A stretch of DNA of 64,000 bases, from NCBI GenBank assembly GCA_963629575.1, contig CAVGIM010000005.1, positions 7,909 through 71,908 of the forward strand, read 5' to 3'. Under the pieces are notes generated by a model, which had not been told where the DNA came from, did not search any database, and saw only the letters and a program-made list of their open reading frames with translations. Both the position numbers and the translations under genes were made by a program. This stretch comes from Hallerella sp963629575 (GTDB lineage: Bacteria; Fibrobacterota; Fibrobacteria; Fibrobacterales; Fibrobacteraceae). Positions 42,795 to 51,551 of the stretch are shown here, piece by piece (position 1 is the stretch's first letter; each line of letters starts with the position of its first letter).

Positions 42795-44060
42795 TCAAGC
42801 GACATTTTTTTCGTTATCTGGCGTCAAGGCCTTTTTGACCAATTCCCTATCGACGACAAACTTCTTCGTGCCGGACCCGGGCAATTCATACATCGCCTTC
42901 TGGAGCGTGCGTTCCACGATCGAGCGAAGCCCCCTGGCTCCCGTTTTCCGTTCCAGCGTAAAGGCGACGATTTCCGAAATGCCGTCGTCCGTAAAGGTCA
43001 GGTCGATTCCGTCCATCTTGAACAACTTGACAAACTGCTTGACAATCGCATTCTTCGGTTCGGTCAGAATCCGCTTCAACGCCGTTTCGTCGAGTTCCTG
43101 CAAGGCGACGACTATCGGCAAGCGTCCGACAAGCTCGGGCATCAGCCCAAAGTGAATCAGGTCGTCCGGTTCGAGCTGCTTGAAAAGCTTGGAAAGGGAA
43201 TTGTCCTTCTCGGTGCGGATGTCCGCGCCAAAGCCCATGCCGCCCTGGTTTACGCGGTGAGCGATAATCTTGTCGAGCGTTTCGAAAGCGCCGCCGCAAA
43301 CAAAGAGAATGTTCTTCGTGTTGATTTGCACGAGACTCTGCTCCGGATGCTTCCGACCACCCTTGGGGGGGACCGCGGCGACGGTTCCTTCCAGAATCTT
43401 CAAAAGTCCCTGCTGGACGCCTTCGCCCGAAACGTCACGCGTAATCGAAGGGTTCGCCGTCTTGCGCGCGATCTTGTCGATTTCGTCGATAAAGATAATA
43501 CCGCGTTCCGCACGCGCCACGTCATAGTCCGCGGCCTGCAAAAGCCGCACCAGGATGTTTTCCACGTCCTCGCCGACATAGCCCGCTTCGGTGAGAACGG
43601 TCGCATCGGCTATAGAAAAGGGAACGTTCAGAAAACGGGCGAGCGTCTGGGCGAGAAGCGTCTTGCCGCTTCCCGTCGGACCGACTAAAAGCAGATTCGA
43701 CTTTTCGATTTCCACATCGTCTGCCGGTTTCTTTCCGCCGATCGCGTCGCCATCGCGAAGACGCTTGTAATGATTGTACACCGCGACAGAAAGCGCCGTC
43801 TTCGCCTCGTCCTGTCCAATGACAAATTCATCGAGATGCGCCTTCAGCTCTTTCGGAGTCGGGAGCGGAGCCTTTGCCGCCGCGGCTTTCACCTTGGCGG
43901 CATCTTTCGCGAGGTCGTCCAAAAGAAGATTGTAGCACGCCGACACACATTCATTGCAAATGTGGACATTCGCGCCAGATATCATCTTCATGACCTGTTC
44001 CGCGGGCTTTCCGCAAAAGCTGCACGAAATCTGGGAATGATTCTTTCCGCTCTTGTACAT
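42795..44060 (-). CDS. clpX: ClpX ATPase subunit of ClpXP
   Basis: A 421-residue unfoldase. The N-terminal zinc-binding domain has Cys13, Cys16, Cys35 and Cys38. The AAA+ core has GPTGSGKT, GYVGEDVENIL, IIFIDEIDKI and the arginine-containing C-terminal segment GARGLRSIVE. It unfolds tagged proteins and feeds them to ClpP, encoded 31 bp upstream. Confidence 0.97.
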   Translation of the reverse strand: MYKSGKNHSQISCSFCGKPAEQVMKMISGANVHICNECVSACYNLLLDDLAKDAAKVKAAAAKAPLPTPKELKAHLDEFVIGQDEAKTALSVAVYNHYKRLRDGDAIGGKKPADDVEIEKSNLLLVGPTGSGKTLLAQTLARFLNVPFSIADATVLTEAGYVGEDVENILVRLLQAADYDVARAERGIIFIDEIDKIARKTANPSITRDVSGEGVQQGLLKILEGTVAAVPPKGGRKHPEQSLVQINTKNILFVCGGAFETLDKIIAHRVNQGGMGFGADIRTEKDNSLSKLFKQLEPDDLIHFGLMPELVGRLPIVVALQELDETALKRILTEPKNAIVKQFVKLFKMDGIDLTFTDDGISEIVAFTLERKTGARGLRSIVERTLQKAMYELPGSGTKKFVVDRELVKKALTPDNEKNVA

Positions 44061-44091
44061 CGAAGCGACCTTTATATTCTAAGCGCGAAGC

Positions 44092-44676
44092 CTAGACCTT
44101 GTGCGGTTTGAAAATTTCATCGATCACGCCAAATTCCAGAGCCTCTTCCGGCGTCAGGAAAAAGTCGCGTTCCGTCTTTTCGCGGACTTCTTCAATCGAG
44201 CGTCCGGAATGCTCCGCGATAATCTGCGAAAGCATTTCGCGGGTACGCACCAGCTCCTTCGCATGGACCTGGATATCCGTCGATTGGCCAGTCACCGCGC
44301 CCGACGGCTGGTGCAACATGATTCGGGAATGAGGCAGCGCGTAACGCTTGCCCTTTGTCCCCGAAGCGAGCAGAATCGCCGCCATCGAAATGCTGTCTCC
44401 GACGCAAATCGTCGCCACGTTCGGACGAATGTGCTGCATCGTGTCGTAGATGGCGAGACCGGCAGACACGTAGCCACCCGGGCTGTTGATGTACAGGGTA
44501 ATGTCTTTCTCGGGATTCTCGTATTCCAGGAAAATCATCTGGGCCATCACGTTGTTCGCGACTTCGTCATTTATCGGCGTTCCGAGAAAGATGATGCGTT
44601 CCTTGAGAAGCCTGGAATAGATGTCATAGGCGCGTTCACCGTGACCGGTGTTTTCAATGATGGTTGGAATGACCAT
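44092..44676 (-). CDS. clpP: ClpP protease subunit
   Basis: A 194-residue serine peptidase forming the tetradecameric chamber of ClpXP. The triad is Ser97 (in DSISMAA), His122 (in MLHQPSG) and Asp171, the same spacing as mature E. coli ClpP. There is little or no propeptide. It lies 16 bp after tig and 31 bp before clpX. Confidence 0.97.
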   Translation of the reverse strand: MVIPTIIENTGHGERAYDIYSRLLKERIIFLGTPINDEVANNVMAQMIFLEYENPEKDITLYINSPGGYVSAGLAIYDTMQHIRPNVATICVGDSISMAAILLASGTKGKRYALPHSRIMLHQPSGAVTGQSTDIQVHAKELVRTREMLSQIIAEHSGRSIEEVREKTERDFFLTPEEALEFGVIDEIFKPHKV

Positions 44677-44692
44677 GAATTTCCCCTAAAAG

Positions 44693-45946
44693 TTACTTGG
44701 CAGCCTCTTCGTGCTTGATGCCGACAAGCAGGTCGGAAGCCATTTCCACGCGAAGCTCGTTGCGGAGAGCGACCGTGCGACCGGACTGGCGGAAGTGGTC
44801 CTTCAGGGTCGGAGCCTCGACGCCGTAAGCCTTGGCGATTTCCTCGATCCGCGCATCGACCATCGCCTGGCTGGGCTTGAGCTTTTCCTTGTTCGCGATA
44901 AATTCCAGAATGCGGTGCTTCTTGATTTCGCGGACGGCTTCCGGCTCGAGCGTCTTGAGATCCTCTTCGGTCGGTTCGATGTCTTCGTTCGTGCCGGCAT
45001 GGCGTTTGAGCGTGTACTTGACGAGATCGATGACGCGGGCGTGCGGAACGTCAAACGGATTCGCTTCGATCAGCTTGTCAATCGCTTCGTTCAGCGCCTT
45101 GCTCTTGGCTAGATTTTGCTTGTTGTTGACGAGACTCGTCTGGACATTGTCCTTGAGTTCGGCTTCGTCCTTGACACCGACCTTCCTAAAAAATTCCTCG
45201 TCCATCTTCGGGGCGCGGATTTCGCGGACATCGGTTACTTCGACCTTGAAATCGGCGGTCTTGCCGCGGTACTGCTCGTCCTTGTGGTCCGCGGGATAGA
45301 CAAAGTGAATTTCCTTGTTGTCGCCCTTCTTCACTCCGGTAAGGCCTTCGTCAAATCCCGGAGAAGACGATTCGCCGAGAAGCGTACGGAATTCGCGGTC
45401 TTCGGGAATTTCCTTCGTTTCGCCATCGATATTCACTTCGATGTAGTTTCCGACGACGACATCGCCCTTCTTCGATTCGCGATCGACGGATTCCGCCGAC
45501 GAATACATCTGCAACACGCGATCCAGTTCCGCCTTGACTTCTTCTTCGGAGACCGCCACTTCGGGAACGGTAATCCCGAGGCTTTCGTAACCCTTGATGT
45601 CGATTTCCGGATCGACTTCGACAATTGCCGTAAACGAAATGTCGGACTTTTCGTCATCCTTGAAATTTTCGACCTTGACGCGGGAAACCGGAACGAGGTT
45701 CGCCTTCTTCAGCTCGTCGGAAAGCGTGCTGTTCATCAGTTCCTCGACGCATTCCTGGCGAATCATCTTGCCAAAGCGCGAAACGACGATATGGCGCGGA
45801 GTGGCTCCGGCGCGAAAACCTTTCAGTTGCACTTCCTTGCGGTACTGTGTCACCTTCTTCTCGAAAGGCGCCTTCAGGGCGTCCTGGGGAATGGCGATTT
45901 CGATATTGCGGACTGTAGAGCTGGTTTCTTTAATCGAAACGGTCAT
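44693..45946 (-). CDS. tig: Trigger factor
   Basis: Ribosome-associated chaperone and prolyl isomerase of 417 residues. The N-terminal ribosome-binding domain includes FRAGATPRHIV (the family signature GFRxGxxP), the FKBP-like domain covers about 155-240, and the helical C-terminal domain forms the rest. It begins 32 bp after a tRNA-Leu gene on the same strand and opens the tig-clpP-clpX-lon-yggS operon. Confidence 0.96.
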   Translation of the reverse strand: MTVSIKETSSTVRNIEIAIPQDALKAPFEKKVTQYRKEVQLKGFRAGATPRHIVVSRFGKMIRQECVEELMNSTLSDELKKANLVPVSRVKVENFKDDEKSDISFTAIVEVDPEIDIKGYESLGITVPEVAVSEEEVKAELDRVLQMYSSAESVDRESKKGDVVVGNYIEVNIDGETKEIPEDREFRTLLGESSSPGFDEGLTGVKKGDNKEIHFVYPADHKDEQYRGKTADFKVEVTDVREIRAPKMDEEFFRKVGVKDEAELKDNVQTSLVNNKQNLAKSKALNEAIDKLIEANPFDVPHARVIDLVKYTLKRHAGTNEDIEPTEEDLKTLEPEAVREIKKHRILEFIANKEKLKPSQAMVDARIEEIAKAYGVEAPTLKDHFRQSGRTVALRNELRVEMASDLLVGIKHEEAAK

Positions 45947-45978
45947 GTTGTCTCCATAAGTGAAAAACTCGGTAAGAA

Positions 45979-46058
45979 TGCGAGGGGAGGGAGTCGAACC
46001 CTCACGATTTCTCGCCAGATCCTAAGTCTGGTGCGTCTGCCAATTCCGCCACTCTCGC
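45979..46058 (-). tRNA. tRNA-Leu (anticodon UAG)
   Basis: The minus strand reads GCGAGAGTGGCGGAATTGG from the 5' end, with anticodon stem CCAGA/TCTGG around CTTAGGA, a long variable arm (class II, as for Leu) and T arm GAGGG-TTCGACT-CCCTC. CCA is not encoded. The acceptor stem has one A6-C67 mismatch. It lies 32 bp upstream of tig with no terminator between. Confidence 0.93.
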
Positions 46059-46116
46059 GTTTCGAAGCCAAAAATAGAAAAAAGCGTCTCGTTTAGAAAA
46101 GGAATCAAGTATTTTT

Positions 46117-47361
46117 GTGTTCGTGTCGGGCACTTTTCGGACCATTCGAATCGGAATCTTTATTTCTGCGGTGAACCTTCTCATCCAGATTGTGGTTTTC
46201 CTTGCCGGAAACATCATCGCGAAAAACCTGGGAAACATCGATTTCGCCCATTTCGGGGTGTTGCAAAGCGATTACGCTATCTTTACCGCGGTCGCCGACT
46301 TCGGAACGACCACTCTCCTGCTCGCCTTCTTCGGGAAGAACGCCGTCAAGGGAAAGCTGTTGGACTTTGCGTTCCAGTTGCGATATGCGCTCGCATTCGC
46401 CTCGATGTTCCTGATGGCGATTTTCGCCTGCTCCGTCCGAAAGCACCACCCCGTATTCCGCGCGGAATTCATCCTCGCGTTTGGGCTTCTCTTCCAGCAT
46501 GCGTTTTTCGACTGGTACTTCATCTGCGGAAAATTCTGGAAAAGACTTCTTCTTTCCAAGGTACTGCACGCGACTTCATACGCCGCGGTCATGGGATTTT
46601 CCCTGTTCTACCTCCGCACGCAAAGCATCGAAGGCATCGCCCTATCGATGGTCATCGCCGCGCTTCCCGCCTGGAGCTTTGGCGCGACCGCGGCTCTCCG
46701 CCCAAGGATCTTGAAGTTCGGCCATCGCAGCGTCCTGTTCATCCGTCTCATGCTCGAAAAGGCGTTTCCCATCGCCCTTTCGAGCCTCGCGAGCTTCCTC
46801 TATCTGCCGCTCGGGCTTTACGCCATGGATTTCTATGCACCGCGCGAACCGTTCAGCGGATACAACTATGCGCACAAGTTAATCCTCCTCGCCTCGGGAC
46901 TGATGGTGAACTTCATCTCGTCTTCGCTTGTGTCCAGGCACGAATCCGGCGATTCGAATTTTCACGTAAAGGACATCGCGACATTCACCGCGTTTATCGC
47001 GCTTTGCGCCTCTCCCGCATGGATATGCCCCGAATTTTGCCTAAAGGCGCTTTTCTTCGCCTCGCCCATCGGCACGGACCCGAACATTCTCGCCTTCGGT
47101 GCGAGCTCTCTTTCCATCCTCGCGTTTTCCGTCATCCTGCAAGCTCTTCGCATGACCCTCGTCGCGGCCATGCTCAAGGAAAAAAGGCTCTGGACCTACG
47201 TGGCGTTTATCTTCCTCGGCGGTGCGCTAAACGCCCTTGCCGTGTTCATTGCGCCAAGACTCGGTCCGGGATTTCAAGCGATTCCGTTTCTTGCGCTAAC
47301 CGGAGATGTCGCTCTGAGCGCGCTTCTCTTCGGGTATTTCCGGAAGAGGTTTTGCCGGTAG
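46117..47361 (+). CDS. Polysaccharide flippase-like membrane protein (Wzx/MATE-type)
   Basis: A 414-residue protein with about 10-12 hydrophobic helices spread over its length and the layout of oligosaccharide flippases of the MVF/polysaccharide-synthase superfamily, which move lipid-linked repeat units across the inner membrane. The start is a GTG at 46117 (another GTG two codons on is possible). It faces the polymerase gene and overlaps its 3' end by 66 bp. The assignment relies on topology and neighbours rather than a strict motif. Confidence 0.78.
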   Translation: MFVSGTFRTIRIGIFISAVNLLIQIVVFLAGNIIAKNLGNIDFAHFGVLQSDYAIFTAVADFGTTTLLLAFFGKNAVKGKLLDFAFQLRYALAFASMFLMAIFACSVRKHHPVFRAEFILAFGLLFQHAFFDWYFICGKFWKRLLLSKVLHATSYAAVMGFSLFYLRTQSIEGIALSMVIAALPAWSFGATAALRPRILKFGHRSVLFIRLMLEKAFPIALSSLASFLYLPLGLYAMDFYAPREPFSGYNYAHKLILLASGLMVNFISSSLVSRHESGDSNFHVKDIATFTAFIALCASPAWICPEFCLKALFFASPIGTDPNILAFGASSLSILAFSVILQALRMTLVAAMLKEKRLWTYVAFIFLGGALNALAVFIAPRLGPGFQAIPFLALTGDVALSALLFGYFRKRFCR

Positions 47362-48609
47362 CTTGCAAATGGCGGAGACGACCCAGACGATGATTCCCCA
47401 TGCCCAAAAGATTCCCTGCTTGTAGCCCGCGATAAAGAACCAGAAGCCAACGAAATAGATAAAGAAAACATAGATCATCACCTTCTGCGGATCTTTTCGT
47501 CGCTTGAGACTCGCAAACAGAACGCACATCCCGAGACCGACAAGAAACGGCACGACAAAGCATCCCGGAAGCCCAAAATCCTTGTACACTTCCCACAGAT
47601 ACCCTGTCGTATTGTAGCCCGGAATTTTCTGGACGCTCTCGTTGTAAATGCCGTCCCAGCCGAAACTGTTTTTCAGAGGAATGGCAATGCGAAAATAATC
47701 AAGCATCCCCGAAAAGAAGTCGATTCCATACGTAAAAGGGTGAATTTCCCTGTCTGGCGGAGGATTTACCGCGTAATCCAGATTCCAGTAATTGTTCGCC
47801 ACATACTTGTACGGCATCGTCATCGCAGCGTCCATCGTCATCGACTTGATCGATGAATCGCCCCCATACTGCGACCGGGCGGACGCGACAAAGACAAAGG
47901 CGACGATTCCAAAAACCATCAACGAGGCTATCAGGAGAACGGAAATCCGGCGGCACAAAAAATTGAACAGGATGACGACAAATCCGACGCACATAAAAAA
48001 AGTCGTACGGCTCGGATAGGCGCAAACGCTCAGCACGCACACGGCGGGAACGACGATTCTCGAAATCCAGCGAATCCAGCGGACCGGATTGAGCGACCGG
48101 AACATCGAAACCCCAAACAGCAGGATGACAAGCGGAGCGCTCGAAAAAAACTGCGCATAGAGTCCGTAGTCCACCTTTCGCGAGGCCCAGTAGCTCGCAT
48201 TTCCTGAAAACAGGATGAGATTTCCCACAATTTTGAGAATTCCGAAAATGCCGACCAGATAGGCAAGCAGTACAAGACAGGAAAAGACAAAGTGCAGTTT
48301 CCAGTTGTAGAGTGAATTTTCCACAACCTCACGGCCTTTCGCTTGAAGTCCGCTCCACTCGAAAAGCAGACACGCCGACGAAAAGGAAAGCAAGGCGCCG
48401 AGCCAGACGAACCACGTCTTCGCATGAAAAGGCGTCATCGCATGGTCAAGGCGCAAATAGGCAAAAGCCAAGGTCAGACACTGAAAAAAGATGTAAATGG
48501 TCGCCGGCGAGAAAAAATCCAGCTTCCTTTTCCACACATAGAACAGCAGCCCGACCACAACAAGGAAGAGAACCGTCGTTTCGGGGTATTCGGAAACCAG
48601 CGCAAACAT
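47296..48609 (-). CDS. O-antigen/exopolysaccharide polymerase (Wzy-like)
   Basis: A 437-residue membrane protein with about 10-12 transmembrane helices and a large periplasmic loop near residues 230-340. The layout and the segment FGWDGIYNESVQKIPGYNTTGYLWEVYKDFGLPGC fit oligosaccharide-repeat polymerases. It would join repeat units in the periplasm. It starts 5 bp after the chain-length gene and is last of a three-gene unit (export, chain length, polymerase). Confidence 0.8.
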   Translation of the reverse strand: MFALVSEYPETTVLFLVVVGLLFYVWKRKLDFFSPATIYIFFQCLTLAFAYLRLDHAMTPFHAKTWFVWLGALLSFSSACLLFEWSGLQAKGREVVENSLYNWKLHFVFSCLVLLAYLVGIFGILKIVGNLILFSGNASYWASRKVDYGLYAQFFSSAPLVILLFGVSMFRSLNPVRWIRWISRIVVPAVCVLSVCAYPSRTTFFMCVGFVVILFNFLCRRISVLLIASLMVFGIVAFVFVASARSQYGGDSSIKSMTMDAAMTMPYKYVANNYWNLDYAVNPPPDREIHPFTYGIDFFSGMLDYFRIAIPLKNSFGWDGIYNESVQKIPGYNTTGYLWEVYKDFGLPGCFVVPFLVGLGMCVLFASLKRRKDPQKVMIYVFFIYFVGFWFFIAGYKQGIFWAWGIIVWVVSAICKLPAKPLPEIPEEKRAQSDISG

Positions 48610-48614
48610 CAGGC

Positions 48615-49814
48615 CTAGCGCTTCATCCTAAAGAAAGCGACAAAGGAACTCCACTCGTTGTCCAGCCTGGAACCGGTCCCCTTTTGCGAAGCGAGCAGTT
48701 CCAGAAAATTGCAGAGCATCGTTGCGAAAAGAAACGAGACAAACACCGTAAACATCAGCATCACCCCTCGCAGAGGGAACACCTTCTTGTCGTTCGGCCA
48801 AGGCGCTTCGAGCACGTGCAAATTGGTAAGCTTCTTTGCCTCTTCGAGCTGCATCTGCTCGCTCTGCTGCCGAAGGAGCTTGTACATCGCAGCCTGGACC
48901 TTGATTTCCTCTTCCTTCCGCATGAATTCCGCGCCGAGTTCCGGGCTCTTCTTGAGCGCGACAATTCCCGACGCCTGCTGCTTTCCTTCGAGCGTCTGGT
49001 TTATCGATGCATTCAAGGCGGCGTAACGCTTTGAAAGTTCGTCATAGCGCTTGGAATTTTCACCGTGCAGTTTTCGCTCGTAATTCATTTCGACAGCAAC
49101 CGCTTCCCGCTCGGACTGGAGCGCGCTCAGATACTTAATGGTCGCTTCCATCTGGATCGTCGGCTCGTAGAAATTGTTGTCCGTCTGGAACTTCACAAAG
49201 TCGCGCTGCAGGGAATCCAGGTCCTTCAGGCAAAGCTCGATTCGGCTTTCAAAGTATTCCCGGCTCTGCTTCGCCTGGAGCGTCTTGAACGCGTTGAACA
49301 TGGAGTCCGCCTTTTCGAGCATAAAGGTCGCCATTTCCGACGCAAGCACAAAGTCCTCGTCCTCGATCGATATTTCGAGCATGCTCTCGTCGGTGAGCTT
49401 GAGCGAAAAGTTCTTGCGGAACATTTTCAGCAGGTCGGCGCGAAACTTGCCGTCAAATTCATAATGCGTCGCCAGGTCGAACCGGTCTATCACCATGTCC
49501 TGCAGTTCCTTGGAATTGAAAATCGTCCAGATGGCGTCCGCATCGACAGAGCCCATCGAAAGCCCGAGCATCGACGCATACGAAGAAAGCTCCTCGCCGA
49601 GCATCCCGTTCAGTGCGTTCATCCCCGAAGAACTCGGAGGCGGCGTCACGACGGCCTTCGCCGCATAGACCGGACGCACGACCCACATCACAAGCACAAA
49701 GACCGCAATCGTCGGAATCAGCACAATCAAAGCGCAAAGCTTGAAATGCTTCAAGTCGTTGTTGAGAATCCGCAAAAGCGTTTCCGTCAAGCCGGGAGTT
49801 TCGTTCGATTGCAT
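48615..49814 (-). CDS. Wzz-type polysaccharide chain-length/co-polymerase protein
   Basis: A 399-residue inner-membrane protein with transmembrane helices near residues 25-45 and 350-372 and a long coiled-coil periplasmic region between, the plan of polysaccharide co-polymerases (Wzz/GumC). It has no cytoplasmic tyrosine-kinase domain. It sits 4 bp after the export gene and would link polymerisation to export. Confidence 0.88.
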   Translation of the reverse strand: MQSNETPGLTETLLRILNNDLKHFKLCALIVLIPTIAVFVLVMWVVRPVYAAKAVVTPPPSSSGMNALNGMLGEELSSYASMLGLSMGSVDADAIWTIFNSKELQDMVIDRFDLATHYEFDGKFRADLLKMFRKNFSLKLTDESMLEISIEDEDFVLASEMATFMLEKADSMFNAFKTLQAKQSREYFESRIELCLKDLDSLQRDFVKFQTDNNFYEPTIQMEATIKYLSALQSEREAVAVEMNYERKLHGENSKRYDELSKRYAALNASINQTLEGKQQASGIVALKKSPELGAEFMRKEEEIKVQAAMYKLLRQQSEQMQLEEAKKLTNLHVLEAPWPNDKKVFPLRGVMLMFTVFVSFLFATMLCNFLELLASQKGTGSRLDNEWSSFVAFFRMKR

Positions 49815-49818
49815 AGGC

Positions 49819-50982
49819 CTACTTGTAGTTGACGTAAATGATGAAAGCCGAAGAAACGACCGTCAGGAGAGAGGCGACAAACAGCGTAAAGTCCTTGAAG
49901 CGCTCATACGTGCTCTTTGGAAGTTCGATATAGTCCCCCGGCAAGATAGGATCGCGGGTCGCATTGACATAGATAGTCTCCCGGTCGCCGCGAATCACTT
50001 TCACCTGGTCAAAGGATCCCGAAGTCGTCAGGACGCCCGCCGCCGAAATATAGTCCAGCGCATGCCACGAAGGATCGTAGGCCTGTCGCCCGACTCCGCC
50101 GACCGCCCCGCCCACATAGACAAGCAGCGGCTTTAGCGTAAACTCGATTTCCACTCCCGCCGGAACGACCGTCTTGTCAATATCCTTCACCGGAATCGAA
50201 CGGGACGAGTTGTCCTTGTCGCGAATCACCACCGACTGGTATCCCATGTTGGGCAAGCGATCCCCGCCGGCAATTTTAAAGTAGTCCTGGATCGTGCGAC
50301 CTTCGACATAGGGCACAGCCGACCGGTAATTCGGAAGAATCAGCGTCACGGAATTCTTCATGTCGGCAAACGGAATAAAAATCTGGTCGCCAGGTTCAAT
50401 CATCACGTCGCCTTCGAAATGTCCCTCGTTGCTCACCTTCTGCCAATCGATATGGAGCGTATCCTTGCCTCGAATCACGAGAATGTCGTCGTCGCGCCCC
50501 GAAGGCAAGATGTTTCCCACCATTTTGAGAAGCCGGCTGAGTCGTGTCTGAGGTTCCACCAGGACCTGCCCCACCTGCGGAACGGCCCCCATCACGCTCA
50601 CGATGTTTTTTTTCAGTTGGGCGAGCTGGACAAAGCAATACTTCGGATTGTAACGCGTCGAGACCAGTTTCAGGATTTCCGTGCGCGCTTCGGCGATAGT
50701 CTTTCCCGCGACATTCACCGAACCGCATTCCTCGATAACGACGTTTCCATCCGGATAGACCTTCGCCGAAAGGTAATTGCTTTCGAGCATGATGTCCAGG
50801 TAGTCGCCCGGTCCCAGCTTGTAGTTCGAATCGACAAGTCCTTCGCTATAAGTCGGTTGCATCGTCACCGAGCTGCGCTGGAACGAAGACGGCGTGCTTG
50901 CGGAAATCGAGGAAAAGGCGCCGATATCCGCGGCAAACAGGCTAGCGCACAGCAAAAGGGAATACGCCAATATTTTAAACAT
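49819..50982 (-). CDS. Wza-type polysaccharide export protein
   Basis: A 387-residue export protein with a cleavable signal peptide (about 1-18) and no lipobox cysteine in the usual place. The polysaccharide-export domain is at about 50-125 (YKLGPGDYLDIML), followed by SLBB-like beta-grasp domains and a hydrophobic C-terminal helix (about 363-383). Wza forms the outer-membrane channel for capsule or exopolysaccharide. It is the first gene of the unit. Its promoter has to lie in the short space before the rplQ terminator or further up. Confidence 0.9.
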   Translation of the reverse strand: MFKILAYSLLLCASLFAADIGAFSSISASTPSSFQRSSVTMQPTYSEGLVDSNYKLGPGDYLDIMLESNYLSAKVYPDGNVVIEECGSVNVAGKTIAEARTEILKLVSTRYNPKYCFVQLAQLKKNIVSVMGAVPQVGQVLVEPQTRLSRLLKMVGNILPSGRDDDILVIRGKDTLHIDWQKVSNEGHFEGDVMIEPGDQIFIPFADMKNSVTLILPNYRSAVPYVEGRTIQDYFKIAGGDRLPNMGYQSVVIRDKDNSSRSIPVKDIDKTVVPAGVEIEFTLKPLLVYVGGAVGGVGRQAYDPSWHALDYISAAGVLTTSGSFDQVKVIRGDRETIYVNATRDPILPGDYIELPKSTYERFKDFTLFVASLLTVVSSAFIIYVNYK

Positions 50983-51021
50983 ATGCTTTCACAAAAAAGA
51001 CAGGGTTCTCGCTTAAAATAG

Positions 51022-51051
51022 AAAAACCCGGCTTGTGCAAGTCGGGTTTTT
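51022..51051 (-). terminator. Terminator of the ribosomal superoperon
   Basis: AAAAACCCG (51022-51030) pairs with CGGGTTTTT (51043-51051), with an inner CTTG/CAAG helix. It lies 17 bp after rplQ. A T-run occurs on both strands, so the hairpin could work in both directions. Confidence 0.92.
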
Positions 51052-51068
51052 CTCGATAATCGCAAAGA

Positions 51069-51548
51069 TTACTTTTCGGCTTCCTTGGCGGCACCCTTGA
51101 CCATGTCAATCGGCTTGGCTTCGGCTACGGGCGCTTCCGTGCTCGGAGCGACCTTGGCCTTGATTTCGTCTTCGACGAGAGAAACCAGAGCCATTTCGGC
51201 AGAGTCGCCCGGACGATGCGGACCGAGCTTCAGCACGCGCGTATAGCCGCCATTGCGGTTCTTGTAGCGCGGACCAATCACGCTGAAAAGTCCCTGAAGG
51301 ACCTTCGGATCGCGCACAAAGCGGGCTGCTTCGCGACGAGCGGAAAGGTCGCCCTTCTTTGCATAGGTCACCAGGCGATCCACCACTCCGCGGACAAGGC
51401 GAGCCTTGAGGAGCGTCGTGCGCACGGAGCGCTTGAGCTGGTCCTCTTCCAGGCCTTTTTCGAGGATGGAAGTCGCGAGGCTACGGAGAATGGCACGTTT
51501 ATGCTGTGCATTTGCACCGAGTTTCTTGTTCTTTACACCGTGTCTCAT
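51069..51548 (-). CDS. rplQ: 50S ribosomal protein L17
   Basis: Large-subunit protein near the exit tunnel. The 159 residues open with the conserved MRHGVKNKKLGA and carry the L17 core to about residue 125. The remaining 30 or so residues form an Ala/Pro/Lys/Glu-rich tail absent from E. coli L17 (127 residues). Last gene of the superoperon, 3 bp after rpoA. Confidence 0.97.
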   Translation of the reverse strand: MRHGVKNKKLGANAQHKRAILRSLATSILEKGLEEDQLKRSVRTTLLKARLVRGVVDRLVTYAKKGDLSARREAARFVRDPKVLQGLFSVIGPRYKNRNGGYTRVLKLGPHRPGDSAEMALVSLVEDEIKAKVAPSTEAPVAEAKPIDMVKGAAKEAEK

Positions 51549-51551
51549 TTT

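Noticed and set aside
45116..46096. Plus-strand open frame of 326 codons over tig and the tRNA
   Set aside because: Antisense to tig and crosses the tRNA gene.
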